64,000 nucleotides of DNA, from the NCBI RefSeq assembly GCF_000428785.1, contig NZ_AUAP01000001.1, forward strand, positions 248,001 to 312,000, written 5' to 3'. The notes below the pieces were generated by a model. That model was not told where the DNA came from, did not search any database, and saw nothing but the letters and a program-made list of their open reading frames with translations. The DNA comes from Conchiformibius kuhniae DSM 17694. Its GTDB lineage: Bacteria; Pseudomonadota; Gammaproteobacteria; Burkholderiales; Neisseriaceae. Shown here in pieces: positions 51,688 through 60,932 of this stretch. Position numbers and translations under genes: made by a program. Every line of letters begins with the position of its first letter. The first letter of the stretch is position 1.

Positions 51688-53829
51688 ACGTTTGCGGCGG
51701 CGGTTTTTGCTGTTGCCGCGTTTTTTCGTGTGCGCTTTGGCTTTGGGCGCGGGCGCATCGGTTGGTGCCGTTTGCGTGTTTTCTGCGGCGGGCGCGTCAG
51801 CCTGTTCGGGCATGGCGGGCGTTGCCTCCTCCGCTTGTGCCGCGTCGCCAACGCTTGCGGGGGCTTCGGCTTCGGACGGGGTTTGCGCCGTTGCTTCGGC
51901 AGGAGCTTGGTTGTCGTCTGCGGTTGCGTGTTGCAGGGCGGCGACTGCCGCTTTGCCGACCGTGCCGTGTTCGCGCCATTGTTGTGCCAATTGCGCCATC
52001 ATGCGCCCGAAGGGGCGCGGGTCGCCGTCAAACAGGGTTTGCAAACCGTCGTTTTCGATGATGTGCATGCGCAGGGCAATGCGTTCCTGATGGTTTTCCA
52101 CCAAGCGCAGGGCGCTGTCTACGTATTCGTCTGCGGTGCGGGCAATCAGCCAATCGGGCAGACCCAAGCGTTTGAACAGGCCTTCATCGATGTGTTCGTG
52201 AACTTCCGTGCCGGTTTTGCACACGCCCACCAAGCCCAATGCCGCCATGTCGATGATGCCGTTGGTGTTGCCGAAGGGGAAGGGGTTGAGCAGCATGTTG
52301 CAGTGTTGCAGCACGCTCAGGTATTGGCGGTAGGGGCGGTGCGGGTAGGCGGTGGCGTCGTCGCCCAGATAGCTGCGGATAAAACGCGCCACATGGGGGT
52401 GGGTGATGCCGCCCGATTGCCCCACCGCAAAATGAAAATGCACTTTTACTTTGGCGCGGTCGCGGATGGCTTGGCAGGCTTCCATGAAATAGGGGTTGAG
52501 CTTCATGGTGGTGGCTGCCACGCCGATGTGTACCACGTCGGGCGATTCGTTCAGGAAAAACTCGATGTCTTCGGGCATGTGTACCGAAGGCACGTAGGGC
52601 AGGGCGTCTTTGGGCAGGCGCAGCAGGGTTTCGCTGAAGCGGTCTTCGCTGCCGACATAGTCGTCTTCCACCACCACGTAGTCGATAAATTCGGAATGGG
52701 TGGTGGCGGGGTGGCCGAGTGCCACTGCCTGAATCGGCGCAAGACGGGTGTTGGACAGGAAGATGGTCAGCAGGTCCATGCCGATGCTGGGCATGTACAG
52801 TACGGTGGGGTGGTTTTCTTCGCAAATCAGGCGCACGTTCTGCATGCGTTCGATGATGGTGTCGCCTTGTGCCACGTAGTATTCGTCAAACACGGCGCGT
52901 CCGGCTTCGTCCACGCTGTCGCTGCCGATGCCGATGATGTGGAAGTGTTCGCGGGCGGCGGCGAGTGAGGTCGAGTGGGTGCGGTAAATCGAGTGCGAGG
53001 CGTGGAAATGCTCCAGTACGACCACCATCACGGGTTTGTCTTGCGGGGGCAGGGGCTGCGACACGTCGCGGTCTTGCCAGTCCAAGCCCAGCAGATGGCG
53101 GCGTATGACTTGGTTGAGTGATTTTTTGACGGCGTGTTTGTTGGCATCGATGTCGTAGCTGCAGTGCATGTACACGTCGTGGGCGATGGTGGCGGGGACG
53201 TTGGACAAGTCGGGCAGTTGCGCCAGTTTTTCGGGCAGCCATTGCAATACGGCGTGGCGTTTGCCGAAGGCGGCGGGCGTGCCGAGAAAACGGGGCGATT
53301 GCAGGGCAAAACACAGGGAAGCGCAAATGTCGGGGTCGAGCGCCCACAGTGCGTCCAGATTGATGCTGACGTTGGATTCGGGCAGGTACAGGATGGCGAA
53401 TTTAATCAGCGCGGCGCGGGTGTTGTCGATGTGGATGTCGAGCGGGTGCTGCGGCTCGGGATTGCGGTTGTAGGTTTGCAGGATGTGGTCGGCGTTGATG
53501 TAGGGCGAGGCGGCGAAAATCATGTTCAGCCAACGCTGCATCGCCAAGAAGTGTTGTGCGCCTTCGGGCGAGACGGTCAAATCGGGGTCGGTGAACAATT
53601 GTGTGATGGCTTGCGCCGCCTGTGTGCAGAAGCTGATGTGGCGGTCTTGGTCCAAGTTGGGGTTGTGCAGTTGTTCGGGGGTGTCGAATTCGATGCCGGT
53701 GATGTTGCCGAATTGGCGGTCGATGGTGTGCAAAATCCGCAACAGTTCGCCGCAGGCGTTTTCGTGGTCTTTGGCGGCAATGTATTGTTGCAGGCGCGGC
53801 AGGCCGGGATTGGGGTTTTGCTCTGACAT
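51685..53829 (-). CDS. HMW1C-type cytoplasmic N-glycosyltransferase (GT41) with a low-complexity basic tail
   Basis: HMW1C/NGT enzymes add glucose or galactose to Asn in Asn-X-Ser/Thr of adhesins in the cytoplasm, using UDP-sugar. Over residues 1-630 the protein follows the Actinobacillus NGT pattern closely: CGELLRILHTIDRQFGNI, LPESNVSINLDALW, VYMHCSYDIDANKHAVK, VLEHFHASHSIYRTHSTS, VALGHPATTHSEFIDYVVVE, KVKVHFHFAVGQSGGITHP, FPFGNTNGIIDMAALGLVGV and EVHEHIDEGLFKRLGLP. The last 78 residues (about 637-714) are an Ala/Pro/Glu-rich linker and a Lys/Arg tail (KKRGNSKNRRRKR), not part of usual NGTs of about 620 residues. No adhesin target gene is in the window. ATG 53829 follows AAAGGAAACCATC. Confidence 0.92.
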   Translation of the reverse strand: MSEQNPNPGLPRLQQYIAAKDHENACGELLRILHTIDRQFGNITGIEFDTPEQLHNPNLDQDRHISFCTQAAQAITQLFTDPDLTVSPEGAQHFLAMQRWLNMIFAASPYINADHILQTYNRNPEPQHPLDIHIDNTRAALIKFAILYLPESNVSINLDALWALDPDICASLCFALQSPRFLGTPAAFGKRHAVLQWLPEKLAQLPDLSNVPATIAHDVYMHCSYDIDANKHAVKKSLNQVIRRHLLGLDWQDRDVSQPLPPQDKPVMVVVLEHFHASHSIYRTHSTSLAAAREHFHIIGIGSDSVDEAGRAVFDEYYVAQGDTIIERMQNVRLICEENHPTVLYMPSIGMDLLTIFLSNTRLAPIQAVALGHPATTHSEFIDYVVVEDDYVGSEDRFSETLLRLPKDALPYVPSVHMPEDIEFFLNESPDVVHIGVAATTMKLNPYFMEACQAIRDRAKVKVHFHFAVGQSGGITHPHVARFIRSYLGDDATAYPHRPYRQYLSVLQHCNMLLNPFPFGNTNGIIDMAALGLVGVCKTGTEVHEHIDEGLFKRLGLPDWLIARTADEYVDSALRLVENHQERIALRMHIIENDGLQTLFDGDPRPFGRMMAQLAQQWREHGTVGKAAVAALQHATADDNQAPAEATAQTPSEAEAPASVGDAAQAEEATPAMPEQADAPAAENTQTAPTDAPAPKAKAHTKKRGNSKNRRRKR

Positions 53830-53851
53830 GATGGTTTCCTTTGTGGGTCGG

Positions 53852-54514
53852 TTAGGGGGTGTCGTCGCCGTAATATTTCTCGCCGATGCGTATCGGTTCG
53901 CGCCCCTGACTGCGGCGGTGGGCGTTGGAATCGCGCAGGGAATAGGCGCAACCGCAATATTCCTGCTGGTAAAAGTGTTCGCGTTTGCTGATTTCAATCA
54001 TGCGCGCGCTGCCGCCGCCTTTGCGCCAGTTGTATTCCCAATAGGTGATGCCCGGATATTTGGCGGCGGCGCGGACACCGCAATCGTTGATTTGGTTCAT
54101 GTTTTTCCAGCGCGAAATGCCCAAGCTGCTGGTGATGACGGGGAAACCGTTTTCATAGGCATACAGCGCGGTGCGTTCAAAACGCATGTCAAAACACATG
54201 GTGCAACGAATGCCGCGTTCGGGTTCGTGTTCCATGCCTTTGGCGCGGGCAAACCAGTTGTCCACATCGTAATCGGCATCAATAAACGGCACGCCGTGTT
54301 TTTCGGCAAAGGCGATGTTCTCTTCTTTGCGGATTTCGTATTCGCGCAGGGGGTGAATGTTGGGGTTGTAAAAAAACACCGTGTAATCAATGCCGGAAGC
54401 CAGCATCGCTTCCATCACTTCGCCGGAACAGGGGGCGCAGCAGGAATGCAGCAGCACTTTTTTCGCGCCGCCCGGCGCGTGCAAAACGGGGCGTTCAATC
54501 GGGGTAACGGTCAT
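53852..54514 (-). CDS. queH: epoxyqueuosine reductase QueH
   Basis: QueH (DUF208) performs the last step of queuosine synthesis in tRNA, in place of QueG. The 220-residue protein has [14 protein letters not shown] (about 21-34) and [13 protein letters not shown] (about 100-112) with the Cys residues that bind an Fe-S cluster and a second metal, plus [15 protein letters not shown] and [16 protein letters not shown] 54514 follows AAAGGCACGCCC. The N-glycosyltransferase starts just past its stop, so these genes and the upstream zinc finger may be cotranscribed. Confidence 0.93.
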   Translation of the reverse strand: MTVTPIERPVLHAPGGAKKVLLHSCCAPCSGEVMEAMLASGIDYTVFFYNPNIHPLREYEIRKEENIAFAEKHGVPFIDADYDVDNWFARAKGMEHEPERGIRCTMCFDMRFERTALYAYENGFPVITSSLGISRWKNMNQINDCGVRAAAKYPGITYWEYNWRKGGGSARMIEISKREHFYQQEYCGCAYSLRDSNAHRRSQGREPIRIGEKYYGDDTP

Positions 54515-54525
54515 GGGCGTGCCTT

Positions 54526-54705
54526 TTAGTGGTGGCCGCCGGCTTCGCCGTCCAAACGGTAAACGATGCCGCAATAGGGGCAGGTGTATTCGCTGTTGGA
54601 TTCAATCGGCAAAAACACGCGCGGGTGGCCGTTCCAAGGTTGTTCCTGCGGGCCGGTGCAGTGCAGGGGCAAATCGTGCGGGGTGATGACAGTTGCTTGC
54701 GGCAT
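54526..54705 (-). CDS. CHCC-type zinc finger protein
   Basis: A 59-residue protein of the zf-CHCC family. Ligand candidates: LHCTGP (Cys about 15), [10 protein letters not shown] (His about 27), and [10 protein letters not shown] (Cys about 42 and 45). Bacterial members are short and of unknown role; related domains occur in mitochondrial complex I subunit NDUFS6. Starts after AAGGAAAACCACC. It lies 11 bases before queH. Confidence 0.88.
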   Translation of the reverse strand: MPQATVITPHDLPLHCTGPQEQPWNGHPRVFLPIESNSEYTCPYCGIVYRLDGEAGGHH

Positions 54706-54741
54706 GGTGGTTTTCCTTATCAATTTTATCGGTTTAATATT

Positions 54742-54756
54742 TTCAGGCAGCCTGAA
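54742..54756. other. palindromic DUS
   Basis: TTCAGGCAGCCTGAA holds an uptake sequence on both strands, flanked by TTTAATATT and AACGGAAAAAACGG. It separates ubiJ-like from the zinc finger gene and may help termination. Confidence 0.7.
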
Positions 54757-54786
54757 AACGGAAAAAACGGTATTTTACCGCGATTT

Positions 54787-55305
54787 TCACTTTTTGGTGC
54801 GGCGGTGCGGACGGCGGTTTTCCAGCTCCGCCACGCGCTCGCGCATCTGCGCCAATTCGCTTTGCAAATCGGCGATGCGTTGCGCGGCGGCATCGGGCTG
54901 CGGATTGAGAAACGCGCCGACTTGTTGCAGCACGCTGCCGAGTTTCGCCGCTTTTTCCGCCCACTCGCTGCCCAGCAACGCGGGCAAATCCCGTTGCGGA
55001 CGGTAACGCAAGCTGCTGACGCGCAAAAAAATATTCATGCCCAATTCCATATCGCCCTCAAACGCCAAATCGTTGAAATCGGGGCGTTTGCCCTGCAACA
55101 GTTCGGGCAGCACGCGCGGGTGCAGCACCAGCACGGTGCGGGGGCGGCGCAAAGTGTCGTCCAGCAGCCCGTGCGCGTTGATGCGCCCGCAATATTGGAA
55201 ACCCGCGCTGCGTATCCCCACCGTCAAACCGTTGAAGCCGCCCAGTTCGCGGCAGACTTCGGGATTTTGCCGCAACAGGCGGTTAATCAAAACTAGCGCA
55301 AACAT
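54787..55305 (-). CDS. UbiJ-like ubiquinone biosynthesis accessory protein (SCP2 domain)
   Basis: 172 residues. The N-terminal part (LINRLLRQNPEVCRELGGFN; VGIRSAGFQYCGRI) and the block DFNDLAFEGDMELGMNIFLR (about 76-95) fit the SCP2-like lipid-binding domain of UbiJ, followed by a C-terminal coiled coil (IADLQSELAQMRERVAELEN) and a basic tail. UbiJ helps the UbiE-I complex hold ubiquinone precursors. It is the gene after hpt, with a 1-base gap. The family is diverse, so confidence is moderate. Confidence 0.75.
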   Translation of the reverse strand: MFALVLINRLLRQNPEVCRELGGFNGLTVGIRSAGFQYCGRINAHGLLDDTLRRPRTVLVLHPRVLPELLQGKRPDFNDLAFEGDMELGMNIFLRVSSLRYRPQRDLPALLGSEWAEKAAKLGSVLQQVGAFLNPQPDAAAQRIADLQSELAQMRERVAELENRRPHRRTKK

Positions 55306-55306
55306 A

Positions 55307-55870
55307 TCAGTTGCTTACGGCATACACCGCTTCCAAATTGCGCCACATGCCTTTCGCGTCCATGCCGAAACCGAACACATAGCGGTTCGGCACGCGCACG
55401 CCCACATAATCCGCCGCAATCGGCTTGGCGCGTCCGATGTCCTTATCGGCAAACACGGCGGTGCGGCACGATGCCGCGCCTGCGGCGAGAATGTGTTCGC
55501 GCACGGTGTGCAAAGTCAGCCCTTCGTCCAAAATATCGTCCAAAATCAAGACGTGGCGGCCGGACACGTTTTGCGGCTGGCGCAGCCATTCAAACGCGCC
55601 GCCTTTGAGCTTGTCGCCGTAGCGGGTGATGTGGATATAATCAAAATCCAAAGGAAAACGCAAAAGCGGCAACAACTTGCCGGTAAACACCACCGCGCCG
55701 CCCATAATCGGCAGCACCAAAGGATAGCGGTCGGCAAAATCGCGGCACAAATCCGCCGCCATCTGTTCAATCGCGGCTTGACAGGCAGCCGCGCTGTGGA
55801 TTTCATCGCTGTTTGCCAACAATGCGGTGGCTTCCTGATGCTTTTCGCACCAATCTTGTTGTTTTGTCAT
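55307..55870 (-). CDS. hpt: hypoxanthine-guanine phosphoribosyltransferase
   Basis: Salvages hypoxanthine and guanine with PRPP. 187 residues; the PRPP loop VLILDDILDEGLTL (about 107-120), the PPi loop region LPIMGGAVVFTGKLL (about 53-67) and the base-binding KPIAADYVGVRVPNRYVFGF (about 148-167) are clear. With apt broken in this window, this is the intact purine salvage transferase seen. It lies 2 bases after speA. Confidence 0.93.
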   Translation of the reverse strand: MTKQQDWCEKHQEATALLANSDEIHSAAACQAAIEQMAADLCRDFADRYPLVLPIMGGAVVFTGKLLPLLRFPLDFDYIHITRYGDKLKGGAFEWLRQPQNVSGRHVLILDDILDEGLTLHTVREHILAAGAASCRTAVFADKDIGRAKPIAADYVGVRVPNRYVFGFGMDAKGMWRNLEAVYAVSN

Positions 55871-55872
55871 GA

Positions 55873-57771
55873 TTATTCGTCTTCCAGACTTAAATAGCTG
55901 CTCTGTTTGAGCGAATGGAAAAATTCGGCGGTGTAGATGCGCCGTTCGCTGCCGTCCAACTTCGCCAAACGCAGTTTTTCTTCAAATTTGTTAATCACTT
56001 CCTGCGGTTGCAGATGGACGTAGCGGAGCATGTCTTCAATGGTGTCGTGCGCTTCCATGCCCGCATATTCGATGCCGCCGTCATCGCGCACATACACGTT
56101 CACCGAATCGGTGTCGCCGAACAGATTGTGCATGTCGCCGAGAATTTCCTGATACGCGCCCACCATAAACACGCCCAAAATATAGGGTTTTCCCGCTTCG
56201 GGCAGGTGCAGGGGCAGGCTGTTTTCAATGCTTTGGCGGTCCACGTAGCGGCTGACTTTGCCATCGGAATCGCAGGTCAAATCCTGCAACACGGCGCGGC
56301 GGGTCGGCTGTTCGCCCAAGCGGTGAATCGGCATAATCGGCAGCACCTGTCCGATTGCCCATGTGTCGGGCAGGCTTTGGAATACGCTGAAATTGCAGAA
56401 ATATTTGTCGGCGAGTTTGTCGGTCAAATCGTCATACACTTGGCGTTGGGCGCGGTAGCCGGTGTGCAAGCCCTGTTTCAGACGGCGGCACAGCACGGCG
56501 TGAAGCTGCTCGGCAAGGGCTTTTTCAGGCAGCCCGATTTTGCCGTCCACATAGTTTTCGGTTACTTCCGCCAGATAATGGCTGATGCGGTAATAGGTTT
56601 CGGTAACCATGTCGGGGTCGGTGCCCTGTTCCAGCAGGGTAACCAGCTTTTGCGTGGCAAACGACAAGGTTTCGGGCGCGGGAATATCGGGGACGGTTTC
56701 GGGCAGGGTTTCCACATCGGTAACGTTCATCACCAGCACGGCATGATGCGCGGTCATGGCGCGGCCGGATTCGCTGAAGATGTGCGGGTGCGGCAAGCCC
56801 GCTTCCTCGCAATAATCTTTCAACATGGAAACAATGGTGTGCGAGTATTCGCCGATGTCGTAATTGACGGAACTGGCGTTGCGCGAGTGCGTGCCGTCAT
56901 AGTCCACGCCCAAGCCGCCGCCCACGTCCACATAGTCCACCGGCAAGCCCAGCGCCCGCAGTTCGGCGAAGTAGCGCACGGCTTCTTTGAAACCGGTGCG
57001 GTAGTCGGCGATATTGGAAATTTGCGAACCCATGTGAAAATGCATCAGCCGCACCGAATCGCCCAAGCCGGCTGCCTGAAGCCGCGCCGCCGCCGAAATC
57101 AGTTGCGCCGCCGACAAGCCGAATTTGCCTTTTTCGCCGCCCGTGTCCGCCCACTTGCTGGAAGCCAGCGAAGACAGGCGCACCCGCAAACCGATGTTCG
57201 CACGCACGCCCAGCTTGGCGGATTCCTCAATCACCAAATCCACTTCGCTTTCTTTTTCAATCACGATAAAGACTTCGTGTCCCAAGCGCTGACCCATCAG
57301 CGCGAGGCGGATAAAATTGCGGTCTTTGTAGCCGTTGCAGACGATGACCCCGCCTTTGGGCGCATACGCCAGCACAATCATCAGTTCGGGTTTGCTGCCC
57401 GCTTCCAAACCGATGGACACTTCATCGTTTTTCGGCACGATGATGTTTTTGACCACGCTTTCCTGCTGATTGACTTTAATCGGATAAATGGCGGTGTAAC
57501 GTCCCTGATAGGCGTTTTTGCGAATCGAGCGGTTGAAGGCGCGGCACAGGCGCAGCACGCGGTCTTGCAAAATATCGGGAAAGCGGAACAGCATCGGCAA
57601 ATCCTGTCCGCGCCCGTTCAATTCGTGTACCAAATCATACAGGCTCACGGCAACGGGGCTGCTTTGGTTGGGTCGCACGGTGATTTCGCCGTTGTCGGCA
57701 ACGGCAAAATAACCGCCGCCCCAATGGGTGATGCCGTAGAGCGCGGCGGAATCGGCGGGAGTCCAAGTCAT
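55873..57771 (-). CDS. speA: biosynthetic arginine decarboxylase
   Basis: PLP enzyme of 632 residues that makes agmatine for polyamines. [20 protein letters not shown] at the N-terminus, PLP Lys in [12 protein letters not shown] (about 92-103), NLG-type [13 protein letters not shown], the glycine-rich [17 protein letters not shown] (about 280-296) and [16 protein letters not shown] are family marks. ATG follows AAAGGATTTTC. First gene of speA-hpt-ubiJ. Confidence 0.95.
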   Translation of the reverse strand: MTWTPADSAALYGITHWGGGYFAVADNGEITVRPNQSSPVAVSLYDLVHELNGRGQDLPMLFRFPDILQDRVLRLCRAFNRSIRKNAYQGRYTAIYPIKVNQQESVVKNIIVPKNDEVSIGLEAGSKPELMIVLAYAPKGGVIVCNGYKDRNFIRLALMGQRLGHEVFIVIEKESEVDLVIEESAKLGVRANIGLRVRLSSLASSKWADTGGEKGKFGLSAAQLISAAARLQAAGLGDSVRLMHFHMGSQISNIADYRTGFKEAVRYFAELRALGLPVDYVDVGGGLGVDYDGTHSRNASSVNYDIGEYSHTIVSMLKDYCEEAGLPHPHIFSESGRAMTAHHAVLVMNVTDVETLPETVPDIPAPETLSFATQKLVTLLEQGTDPDMVTETYYRISHYLAEVTENYVDGKIGLPEKALAEQLHAVLCRRLKQGLHTGYRAQRQVYDDLTDKLADKYFCNFSVFQSLPDTWAIGQVLPIMPIHRLGEQPTRRAVLQDLTCDSDGKVSRYVDRQSIENSLPLHLPEAGKPYILGVFMVGAYQEILGDMHNLFGDTDSVNVYVRDDGGIEYAGMEAHDTIEDMLRYVHLQPQEVINKFEEKLRLAKLDGSERRIYTAEFFHSLKQSSYLSLEDE

Positions 57772-57900
57772 GAAAATCCTTTGCTTCGTGTGGCGCGGGC
57801 GCGTACCGGTGCGTTTTGCCGTGGCAAGCCCGCGTAACCCGCCATTTTACCGCCATCTTGGCAGATGGGGCAATGGCGGTGCGGGGCGGGCGGCAAAATG

Positions 57901-58596
57901 TCAGTGCATCTGAATCGACACGTCGATGCTTTGGCGAACCTGCTCTTTGCCCGGATTGTCGTCCATGGCTTCGGCAGCGTATTTTGTGCTTGCGCCGTAC
58001 ATCAGCGCGGCAGGTATTCTGTATCCGGGGCGGTCGTCAAAGTTTTCAAACGAACGGTTTACGTTCATTTTCACGATTTTGTAGCCGGAAAAACCCTGCG
58101 AACGGCTGATGCTTTGCGCCCGTTCGCGCACGGTTTGCAGCACTTTTTGACCGGCTTTTTCCACCGCAGCCGCGCGTGCTTCCGGCGACACGCTGTAGTT
58201 CATGCCGTCCAAAGCGGCTTCGGCTTCGCTGTCGGCAACCAAGCGCATCAGCGCGACAAAATCGGTGCTTTTGACGACAACGGTTGCCCGGTCGCGCCAA
58301 CCGGTCATTTTGCCGTTGTCGTATTCAGGGCTGCTGCGGCGTTGCACGGTTTCGGATTCAAAACGGCGGTTTGCCTTGATGCGCGCCAACACGGTGTTCA
58401 GGCGGCGGGTTACGGTTTGGGCGGCGCGTTGGCGGTCTTTGTGTTTTTCGGTGATGTTCAGGGTAACGCTCAAGGTGTCGTGCGGCACGCTCACGCTCAC
58501 GCTTTCGCTGAAATTGACGATGTTGTAATGCAGCGTGTCGGCGGCAAATGCGGGGGCGGCAGTCAGCAGGGCGGCAAGGATCAGGACGGTTTTCAC
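57901..58596 (-). CDS. SIMPL domain (DUF541) exported protein
   Basis: 231 residues with a signal peptide (TVLILAALLTAAPAFAA) and a DUF541/SIMPL domain: NFSESVSVSVPHDTLSVTLN, RAAQTVTRRLNTVLARIK, GWRDRATVVVKSTDFVALM, and ERAQSISRSQGFSGYKIVKM. Such periplasmic proteins resemble BP26/YggE, linked in some species to oxidative stress. I choose GTG 58596 since it begins the signal peptide and GGAGTG lies 8 bases upstream; no ATG is suitable. Confidence 0.85.
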   Translation of the reverse strand: MKTVLILAALLTAAPAFAADTLHYNIVNFSESVSVSVPHDTLSVTLNITEKHKDRQRAAQTVTRRLNTVLARIKANRRFESETVQRRSSPEYDNGKMTGWRDRATVVVKSTDFVALMRLVADSEAEAALDGMNYSVSPEARAAAVEKAGQKVLQTVRERAQSISRSQGFSGYKIVKMNVNRSFENFDDRPGYRIPAALMYGASTKYAAEAMDDNPGKEQVRQSIDVSIQMH

Positions 58597-58752
58597 GGTA
58601 TGGCACTCCGAAAAAGAAACAAAAGCACCATTATAATGCAGTCCGTGCCGTTTGGTGTGGCGCATTGATGCACGATTTCGGCTTGCCAAGCGCGGTGCAT
58701 GGGCGTATAAACACGCCTGTTTTCCACAACCCGATTATGTAAGGTGTTTGAT

Positions 58753-59946
58753 ATGTTGTTTGACAAAATCACCGCCGCCCCCGGCGACCCCATCTTGGGC
58801 TTGGGCGAAGCGTTTAAAGCCGACCCGCGCAGCGAAAAAGTCAATTTGGGCATCGGCGTGTACAAAGATGCCAACGGCCGCTCGCCCGTCCTGCCGTCCG
58901 TCAAAGCTGCCGAAGCGCGGATTTTGGCAGACGAAGACAGCAAAAACTACTTGGGCATCGACGGCTTGGCAGCCTACAACCTTGCCACCCAAAAACTGCT
59001 GTTCGGCGCAGACAACCCCCTGATTGCTTCCGGACGCCTGCAAACCGCGCAGAGCTTGGGCGGCTCGGGCGCATTGCGCATTGCCGCCGAATTTGTCAAA
59101 CGCCAAACTGCCGCGCAAAATGTTTGGATTTCCGCCCCGAGCTGGCCCAACCACAACGCCATTTTCCAAGCGGTGGACATGAACATCTGCGACTACCGCT
59201 ACTACGACAAAACCACACACGGCTTGGATTGGGACGGCATGCTGGAAGACTTGGCACAAGCCCGAGCGGGCGACGTCGTCCTGCTGCACGGCTGCTGCCA
59301 CAACCCCACCGGCATCGACCCCACCCCCGAACAATGGCGGCAACTGGCGCAAATGTCTGCCGAAAAAGGCTGGCTGCCCCTGTTTGACGTTGCCTATCAA
59401 GGCTTTGGCAACGGTTTGGAAGAAGACGCCTACGGCTTGCGCGTGTTTGCCGAAAACCATGCCGAGCTGCTGGTTGCCAGCTCTTATTCCAAAAATTTCG
59501 GGCTGTACAACGAACGTGTCGGCGCATTCACCCTGCTTGCCGCCGATGCCGGCACCGCCCAACGCGTCTTCACCCAAATCAAAGCCATCATCCGCACCCT
59601 GTATTCCAATCCCGCCGCACACGGCAGCGCGATTGTCGCCGCCATCTTGCAAGACGACGCGCTCAAAGCCCAATGGCAGGGCGAGTTGGACGAAATGCGC
59701 GAACGCATCAAAGCCATGCGCCGCCAGATGGCGGATTTGCTCAAAGAATACGGCGCAAAACAGGATTTTGAATTTATCGTCCAACAAAACGGCATGTTCT
59801 CGTTTAGCGGACTCTCGCCCGAGCAGGTGGACCGTTTGAAAGACGAATTTGCCGTTTACGCCGTGCGCTCCGGACGCATCAACGTTGCCGGCATCACCGC
59901 CGACAACATCCGCTACCTGTGCGAAAGCATCGTCAAAGTCTTGTAA
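58753..59946 (+). CDS. tyrB: aromatic/aspartate aminotransferase
   Basis: 397-residue class I aminotransferase of the AspC/TyrB group. Marks: [16 protein letters not shown] start, [13 protein letters not shown] (about 31-43), [13 protein letters not shown] (about 96-108), [13 protein letters not shown] (about 178-190), [14 protein letters not shown] and the PLP Lys in [15 protein letters not shown] (about 243). Arg for the substrate carboxylate is in [10 protein letters not shown]. Aspartate or aromatic preference cannot be read from this. ATG 58753 follows AAGGTGTTTGAT. Confidence 0.9.
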   Translation: MLFDKITAAPGDPILGLGEAFKADPRSEKVNLGIGVYKDANGRSPVLPSVKAAEARILADEDSKNYLGIDGLAAYNLATQKLLFGADNPLIASGRLQTAQSLGGSGALRIAAEFVKRQTAAQNVWISAPSWPNHNAIFQAVDMNICDYRYYDKTTHGLDWDGMLEDLAQARAGDVVLLHGCCHNPTGIDPTPEQWRQLAQMSAEKGWLPLFDVAYQGFGNGLEEDAYGLRVFAENHAELLVASSYSKNFGLYNERVGAFTLLAADAGTAQRVFTQIKAIIRTLYSNPAAHGSAIVAAILQDDALKAQWQGELDEMRERIKAMRRQMADLLKEYGAKQDFEFIVQQNGMFSFSGLSPEQVDRLKDEFAVYAVRSGRINVAGITADNIRYLCESIVKVL

Positions 59947-60189
59947 AACGGCACGGCAGGTGCGCCGCGTACCGCATCTGCCGTAATAACTTGTTTTTAC
60001 GCGAATTGGCAGGAAAACGGTCAATATGTTGTTTAATTTCATACCGTTTTTTTGCCAAAAAAGACTGTTCAAGCCGTGTCAAAACAGGTAAATTATGCCC
60101 TGTGGCAGTTTTACCCGTTTTTACCGAAAACGGCATGCAAAATTGCCCGATTGGCTTTAGGGTATTTTTCGATATTTAGGAACACAACC

Positions 60190-60588
60190 ATGCAAACAGA
60201 AAAAGAAATGCGGACGAAACGCCCCGTGTTTCTGGATTTGCGGATTTTGACCAAAAGTCTGCCGATTCCGGGAATCGTGTCGATTCTGCACCGCGTAACG
60301 GGCGTTGTCCTGTTTTTGTTGCTGCCCGTGCTGCTGGCCTTGCTCGGCGGCTCGCTCAGCAGTGGTGAAACCTTTGAAACCTACAAGGCTTGGGCGGACA
60401 ACTTCCTGTTCAAGCTGATTTTGTGGGGCGTGTTGTGGGCGTTTATGCACCATCTGTTGGCAGGCGTGCGCTTTTTGCTGCTTGACGCCCACATCGGCAC
60501 CGACCTGCACACCGCCCGCAAAAGCGCGCGCATCGTGCTGATTGCCGGCGGCGTTTCCGCCTTTATTTTGGGGATTTTCTTATGGTAG
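60190..60588 (+). CDS. sdhC: succinate dehydrogenase cytochrome b556 subunit
   Basis: 132 residues with three membrane helices. N-terminal RPVFLDLRILTKSLPIPGIV, then SILHRVTGVVLF (SdhC signature) and HHLLAGVRFLLLDAHIG with the heme-ligand His. First gene of sdhCDAB. ATG 60190 is 8 bases after AGGA. The 240 bases before it hold no clear promoter that I can defend. Confidence 0.94.
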   Translation: MQTEKEMRTKRPVFLDLRILTKSLPIPGIVSILHRVTGVVLFLLLPVLLALLGGSLSSGETFETYKAWADNFLFKLILWGVLWAFMHHLLAGVRFLLLDAHIGTDLHTARKSARIVLIAGGVSAFILGIFLW

Positions 60589-60929
60589 ACCGCAAACTCA
60601 CCGGCGCGCACTACGGCTTGCGCGATTGGGCGATGCAGCGCATCACGGCGGTGGTGATGCTGATTTACACCGTGATTTTTTTCTTTTTCCTGCTCGGACT
60701 GCTCGGCGCGGACGACTATGCCGAGTGGCAGGAATTTTTCGGCAAAACGTGGGTGAAAGTGTTTACCCAAACCACCTTTATCGCCTTGTTTTTACACGCT
60801 TGGGTCGGCATCCGCGATTTGTGGATGGACTATGTCAAGCCTTTCGGTCTGCGCCTGCTGCTGCAAGCGGCGACCGTGGTTTGGCTGGTCGGCTGCACCG
60901 TGTATTCGTTTTATGTGATTTGGGGTTAA
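60582..60929 (+). CDS. sdhD: succinate dehydrogenase membrane anchor subunit
   Basis: 115 residues, three membrane helices, with RDWAMQRITAVVMLIYTVIF near the N-terminus and HAWVGIRDLWMDYVKP (heme His and quinone-site region). Its start overlaps the sdhC stop by 7 bases. Confidence 0.93.
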   Translation: MVDRKLTGAHYGLRDWAMQRITAVVMLIYTVIFFFFLLGLLGADDYAEWQEFFGKTWVKVFTQTTFIALFLHAWVGIRDLWMDYVKPFGLRLLLQAATVVWLVGCTVYSFYVIWG

Positions 60930-60932
60930 AAC

